Assembly (NCBI GenBank): GCA_030762175.1
Contig: CM060838.1
Location: 22,624,001 to 22,688,000 of the forward strand
Length of the DNA: 64,000 bases
Source of the DNA: Metallyticus violacea
Taxonomy: Eukaryota; Arthropoda; Insecta; Mantodea; Metallyticidae
Direction: 5' to 3'
The notes below the pieces were generated by a model that was not told the DNA's origin, did no database searches, and saw only the letters and a list, made by a program, of their open reading frames with translations. Made by a program: the position numbers and the translations under genes. Below, in pieces: positions 58,619 to 64,000 of the stretch (the stretch's first letter is position 1; every line of letters begins with the position of its first letter).

Positions 58619-60771
58619 TGTCCTTGGTTTCGTGGAAAGTGCCAAAGATTGATTAACAAATAGGACTTTACATGTTTAGGTTACAGATGGAACGTGATTG
58701 GCAAAAAAGTATTTAAGCGAAATTATCTGAGTTAAACATTGATAATAAATATTAACATTATTTTTCTTGTTTTATAAGGTCTTTCAAATAAGTTAATAAA
58801 CTTTTTAAGTCTGCATGTATATTAAACTTTCATAAAAATATCATACTAAAACAATTTCAATCTTTACCTTTACAGTTTTAAAGTCTTAAAGCAAATATCA
58901 CAAATTAGCAGACTTCATTGTAACGTTAGCATGAAAAATAAACTTATTTAATTATTTATATCAATTATGATCATCACAGATGTTTTCTTGTACTTGAATT
59001 GAGGAGGGGAAAATTTAATCTCTTCTCCCGCAAACTGCAAGCTCCTTAGAAAAAGGAATTTGAAAGCCTGAGTGAACTGAAGAAAAAGGTGGCACTACAG
59101 ATATGAGTGGTTGGAATGTATAAATGTATTACTTATTTCGACGCCTATGTGTCTCAAATTTTTGGTTTTAATATTTATATAAAATCTCTCTATTGTCATT
59201 AACTATTTTTCACTTAAAATGTAATAGTTTGCAAAAGCAAACTAAGAAGTTTTACTGTTGCTTATTACTAAACGGGAATTAACTTTGTGAAATGTAGAAA
59301 ACAAGAGAGGTATCTTCTGTTGATGTCCTTTCTCTCATTTACCATTAGTAAATTGAGACGCTAATGATCACTTCTTTATTGCAATGTGAGCTTCTTCCTT
59401 CATGAAAGCATGAATGTGCACATTATTTCCCTAGCTGGGGTGTGAAAGTGTTTATATTAATTTAAGCAAGATTAGGAGGCACTTCCATAGTCTCGCCACA
59501 TAACACATTTCAATATTAGGATCTAGAGACTCTAGAACACGACTCTGTAATAGTCCATCACGTGTGGAGAGTATAGGGAAGATATAAGAGGTCTATTCTA
59601 CAGAGAGGAGCACGTTATATGGCTAAATTATTTGACTGTTACTCTACAGGAAGCGTGTTACCTGTCTTGTACTTCAGATTAATGCCCTATTTCCAGGATG
59701 TATATACAGGCAGTGTTCACTGTGCACTTTTTTATTTGCTCACTGTAGTGCTTTAAATATTATAATATGAACGTGTTGAAAAACGACTCGCTTAAAATGC
59801 TTGAGGTTACTAAATAAGTGTCTGAATAGGTCGATTACAGTGTACAATAAAGTTATTTCGGTTAGTGGTTCAAATTTTTACAAAAATTTGTATGAGAAAG
59901 TGACAATTTATATGCTAAACGTTTCAAAACACTGAAATGGTATCATAAGATCGAATGCTGAAATTCTATGCAGCTAATTTCTTTGTATTTACTTTGTGCC
60001 TATTATCCAACTTTACACACTTTCAAATATTTTATTCAAAGCTTTTAAAATGGTAAACCCTTTCTCTGAGTCGAGTTCCGAAAAGTTTAATTTGTATTGG
60101 AAGGTCGTGTATGCACAAAGATTAGCTCATAGCCAGTTCATAGAATTTCTGTCATCGGCGTCACGTTCACCATGCCAGGAAAGTATATTATGGCTGCCAT
60201 CCTCACCTTGGGCAACTCTTGCTGACACTGCACAGAGAGCAAGGTGGGGACTCAAGAATTTAATACAATAAAGGTAGATGGTGAGTTAATCACGTCCGGT
60301 GACCTTTCGGAAGCTGGCTAATGGCTATGCTCTCATACATTTGCTGACGACAGATCGGGCCAGGAAATATTGCTTCACTTGTTTTCTAGACGCTGCTTAA
60401 GAGTGTGTCTTGGTAGAAGAGGTTTTGACTATGACATCTGTTTTTTCCCCTTACTTCTGATGTCAACATTGATAGGGATTCATGGGAACTTAAGCTTCGA
60501 AACAGTTCCTCCGATCTCCCTCCACTGAAACATAATTATTATGTATGTTTATGTGAGCCCAATCATATTTTGACATTATAATTAGTAATATAATAATTAT
60601 ATATTACTAATTACAATATATATGTATTTGTGTCATAAGCTTTAACTCCAATGTAAGAATTTTAAAAAATATTTTGTTAATATTGGATATTTTAAAAGGC
60701 TAGCAGTATGGCAGCTTTATTAAAAAAAATAGCATGGCATGGCAGGTGAACTTAAACCAGCCAATGTATAA
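58619..60771. other. unassigned region
   Basis: About 2 kb without a supported gene. The frame 59996-60271 (91 codons, less AT-rich than neighbours) has no recognisable domain. Confidence 0.45.
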
Positions 60772-61340
60772 TGTATGTTGGAACTTTTAAAGATAAGCGT
60801 GAAACCTACGCTTGCCTGGGTGTCTCCGTTGGTTTCGTTAAGGCTACGACCATTTGATTTGATTTCGATATATAAGGAAGAATTTGCTTGGCTGGGGCAA
60901 GCAGCTCTATTTCTACACGCGGCGGCATTCAGTTCGACTCAGTTAAGTAGGTCGTAGAAGCAGCTGTAAGCTCGACGTTGCTGAGTCACGAAGTTATAAG
61001 ATCTACACGCGGCTAGAGATATGCATTTTCTCAGTTCTAAGTACGTATTACTCAGTTTCAAGTTCTACACGCTGTAAGATTGTTACTCGTCTGTAAGTTT
61101 TACACGCGTCAACTAAGTTTGTATCGGCATAGCTAAGTCTATTGTATGCAAAACACCAGAGGAAGGGAAGGATTTTGGGACACAATAAAATATATTATGT
61201 CATATCGTATGGCTATTTACGCCATTGAATTCTTCTCCCAGTGCTGTTGAGTACCAGTCAACAAAATAGTAGAATTCACCCTGAAACTGTTGTCATTGAA
61301 ACGTGGACAACACCTAAGCGACTAATAATTAATCGATCTA
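60772..61340 (+). mobile_element. possible LTR (solo or truncated)
   Basis: Features in LTR order: a possible TG start (TGTATGTTGG, 60772), a TATA box TATATAAGG (60869-60877), a poly-A signal AATAAA (61184-61189), and a possible CA end near 61339. Just after it come ATTGGCATCACAACGTGAGG (61354) and ATTGGTGTTCAACCTGGGG (61402), which resemble the leader/primer-binding region of some Ty3/gypsy-like elements. The transcribed part repeats the motif TCTACACGC four times. No second LTR, gag or pol is visible downstream. An assembly of weak signals. Confidence 0.3.
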
Positions 61341-61429
61341 CAAAACCACTGGGAAATTGGCATCACAACGTGAGGTCGCTCGACAGCAGATCGCTTCAAG
61401 ATTGGTGTTCAACCTGGGGCACATAGCCC

Positions 61430-62595
61430 GAGCCTACCAAACAGTCTCATAAATAGGATCTAATTGTTGTGGCCGACTAAACCGCTTCAGTTTTCATACA
61501 CCCGCTGGAAACTTGTGAAGTTGGCGTTTGTAGTCGAGAATTCAAAAGTTTCTGAAGACTGAAATTCTTATTTTAATCTAAACTTGTGAGCAAAAACTAA
61601 TGAACTTTTAACTTGAGTCAATTCTGCTTACTCTGAGTACAGCTCTCAGCTCCAAGGGGTCTTCTTGTGGAATTCTGCATTTTCGGAGGGAAATTCCAAA
61701 TTAAAACACGCTGCGTAACTCGTTTCAACCAATTATTCATTTTCTTTGCGCAAGAGTCTTCACAAATCAAACACATTAAGTGTCCACTCAACCACAGAGA
61801 TTTAACTAATTCACCTCAACTGTTATCCTAACACAGCGGTGAACTCCCTTCAGAGATGCGTACATAGAAAACTCTACCGTGATCCTCATCTATCATACAT
61901 ACCGTAATCAAGCAAGCGAGCAGTTTTCCCTTATTCTAGGGATTTACTGCTCTTACCCTCCACTTAAGGGATAATGTAAATTTGTCCTCTCTAGTTTCGC
62001 GATTTCCTCCGGCGTTTTCTGTGCAGTTTCTTTCTGTCGTCTTCGTTTATAAAACAATCATACTACTTTCTCAATGTATAACATTTCCGGTATTCAAATT
62101 ACTTGTTCAGCAAATTCGTTTACGTTTGTTTTTGCTAAAAATTGCTTAATATCCTAAGTTTGCATACTTTTTTGTAGAAACTACATAGGTAATTATATTA
62201 AAATACTTCACAGAGAAAGCGTTCACACTTCTTTGGTGAGATTAATTAAGCAATTTTCTGCGATTAAAAGCATTTCTTCTTCCCTGAAGCCTAAATACAG
62301 TATTTTGTATATTATGAATTTCTGATGCATAAATCCTATCTAATAATGAAGAAATGATACTTTAACTTGTTTAACTTAATTTAGTTTTCCTTGTCTAACC
62401 AGCGTTGTGTACATATTGAGTTTCTCAAAATTCCAGATTATTATCTTTCTAGAGATTTCACTCCCAAAGTTCTATGTGATTTCTTCCATTAGTCCATAGT
62501 TCTTCCTAAAAACGATAATAATTTTCTTAATTTATTACACAAAAACTATTAATAATACAGCTATCGTATATATGTCATATTAAAGAGCAACTCAA
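61430..62595. other. unassigned spacer
   Basis: No retroelement coding region or gene seen after the LTR-like segment. Confidence 0.5.
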
Positions 62596-63008
62596 ATGAT
62601 TTTGTTTGGATTTTACCGTCAATTCTCATAGTTCCCGCTTCGCCGCAGTTGACATTTTGTACAAACTGGTGACTTCTAGCGAAGAGGCGACTTATGTGTG
62701 TAGAAATTCTACAAATGTGCAGGTTCAGGAGTGTACGATAAAGTAGCACCAAGCAAGAAGTCTGTATACGCCTGACTTGACAAATTTGTGAGTATGGTTG
62801 CTTAAGTCCTAAGAAAAGAAGTGGGCGTCCGACAATGAGTGAAGAGACAGTTAACTGTGTGAGAAGTCCAAAAGCACTGTACCTTGACATACATGCCTGG
62901 ACATGATACAGCAAGTTATTCCCCAAATGCAAGAACATTCCGACAGTTTCCTGTTCCAGCAGGGCGGGGTCCCACCACATTGCTATAACGAGATTTTCTG
63001 AACAACGC
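62596..63008 (+). pseudogene. DUF4817-type Tc1/mariner transposase, deletion derivative
   Basis: Plus strand in shifted frames: VCIRLT, then QICEYGCLSPKKRSGRPTMS and EETVNCVRSPKALYLDIHAW, then QVIPQMQEHSDSFLFQQGGV and PPHCYNEIF. In full-size members the SGRP linker ends the DNA-binding part and is followed by about 150 residues including the FSDEA catalytic block. Here that part is missing and the sequence passes straight to YLDMLxxWLxPQMQED..FIFQQDGAPPH. The second catalytic Asp of FQQDGAPPH reads Gly. A SINE-A inserted directly behind it (63018). An apparent 161-codon frame on the opposite strand (63046-62561) is antisense to this fossil and not a gene. Confidence 0.65.
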
Positions 63009-63017
63009 TGGCTCTCT

Positions 63018-63303
63018 TGTCGGTCCTGGGGTGTAGTGGTTATCATACTTGCCTCCTAAACCCAAGTTCAAACCTGGCCAGGATCGATTGATTATTTCGG
63101 GCGTACAAATTCTAAGTATGGCTTCCTTCGGAAGGGAAGTAAAGCTGTGGGTCCCGTGTCATACATTTACGGCACGAAAAAGAACCTCAAGCCTGAAAAA
63201 AGAGGCCTCTGAGCAAAATTTGTCGGCCGTTTCACTCCCTGAATTGAATGGGACGCTGATGACCTGAGATATTAAAGAGCATTCATTAAAATAAACCAAA
63301 TAA
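63018..63303 (+). mobile_element. SINE-A copy 7, near full length
   Basis: GTCGGTCCTGGGGTGTAGTG, TTATCATACTTGCCTCCTAA, CAAGTTCAAACCTGGCCAGG, GGCTTCCTTCGGAAGGGAAG, TACATTTACGGCACGAAAAA, GATGACCTGAGATATTAAAG and tail AAATAAACCAAATAAA. About 10 bp before the B box are missing relative to copy 6. It sits next to the DUF4817 transposase fossil. Confidence 0.95.
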
Positions 63304-63885
63304 AATGCACTATAGAGGAATTTGATCTGGCAGAACATATCGAAGAAACCTGCAACAAGTTTTCTCTCTTCCTTTCTTCAAAAGCGCTTTCGGTAAAATT
63401 TAAAATTTAAAATTGCATGTTTAAATTCTTTAGGTAGATTTCATAAAGAGTGGCTTTGTTGCATAAAAGCGTAAAAGTGCCGTGTGGCGGCAACATGCAT
63501 AAAGTAGCTACCTCTGTAATCAACGGACAAGTGATAATTTACGTTTTGGGGTCTTTAATACTATCCCACTTGATTAATTGTTGCAGCTCCAAACTATCCT
63601 TAGCCCATTAGCACATTAGACGCACTTAGCGGCGGGAGCGCTTAGTGGCGAAATTAATAAAATAACATCGGAGGACACAATTGTTCTGGCCACACCCTTT
63701 TGATGCACAACCAGTAAAGAAAATCTTAAAGCGGAAGTGCTCATACACCTGCTGAATTTTTACGTGGTGACATATCCCTTCCGTTTGCTTACTTGAATGA
63801 AAGTTTAGGTGAACGCATAGCTACCAAAAAAAAAAATGATAAAAAAAAAAGCTGGTCCCCAGTTTGAATTAAATGATGCAATGTG

Positions 63886-63921
<36 letters not shown>

Positions 63922-64000
63922 TAGTTTAGTACAAAAAATGCAGGGTGTACATAAACCCTCAATCCATTTTAATAAAAATATTTTTTTTCATAAATGAGTG
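63304..64000. other. unassigned spacer, ends in poly-T
   Basis: A T30 run lies at 63891-63920. No gene is recognised before the window ends. Confidence 0.5.

Noticed and set aside
58295..58645. 116-codon minus-strand frame
   Set aside because: Antisense of SINE-A copy 6; an analogous shadow covers the SINE at 22746-23093.
62561..63046. 161-codon minus-strand open frame
   Set aside because: It is antisense to a recognisable DUF4817 transposase fossil and has no domain of its own.
1..64000. CRISPR array, bacterial operons or a phage-like system
   Set aside because: No direct-repeat/spacer arrays, ribosome-binding sites or dense coding; all features are those of eukaryotic repeat-rich intergenic DNA.

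Overview
This is a 64 kb stretch of AT-rich eukaryotic nuclear DNA. It has abundant microsatellites, tRNA-derived SINEs with oligo-A tails and target-site duplications (TSDs), and decayed DNA transposons. There are no rRNAs, no intact tRNAs and no convincing complete protein-coding gene. The mix of mariner relatives, DUF4817-type transposases, two abundant tRNA-like SINE families and one multi-copy arthropod transposase-like family suggests an arthropod. My best guess is an arachnid, probably a spider, from recollection of such repeats rather than from any search.

Layout. 0-7 kb: a SINE-B inserted into a SINE-A with a 10-bp TSD, then two related mariner copies (about 1.3-2.1 kb on + and 5.3-6.5 kb on -) and the 3' end of a different mariner at 3.6-3.9 kb. 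10-17.4 kb: a Tc1/IS630-like DDE fragment, a possible non-LTR retroelement tail, the most interesting element (14797-16122) and a second Tc1/mariner-like fragment. 16-20 kb: two members of a fold-back repeat family tied to TA microsatellites, with further copies at 31.5 and 39 kb. 22.7-23.4 kb: an internally deleted mariner with a nested SINE. 25-29 kb: DUF4817-type and Mutator-like transposase remnants and a textbook SINE with a 13-bp TSD. 29-43 kb: mostly unassigned AT-rich DNA, plus a third SINE (SINE-C), a candidate 111-bp exon on the minus strand (32954-33064), another mariner fossil and more SINEs. 43-52 kb: several SINE pieces and a perfect 27-bp inverted repeat spaced about 0.7 kb apart. 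53.5-54.3 kb: a second, differently truncated copy of the coding family found at 15 kb. 56-64 kb: more DUF4817 fragments, a strongly purine-biased 400-bp strand, a possible LTR with a TATA box and poly-A signal, and two more SINE-A copies.

Most notable: 14797-16122 is bounded by terminal inverted repeats beginning CACTGGGCAACAA and flanked by TTA on both sides. Inside is an internally deleted member of a recurrent arthropod coding family that I know only as 'uncharacterized'. CACT-type termini plus a 3-bp TSD are hallmarks of the CMC (CACTA-Mirage-Chapaev) group of DNA transposons, so this copy supplies ends for an otherwise orphan coding family. All functional statements are inferences from reading the sequence; no database search was run.
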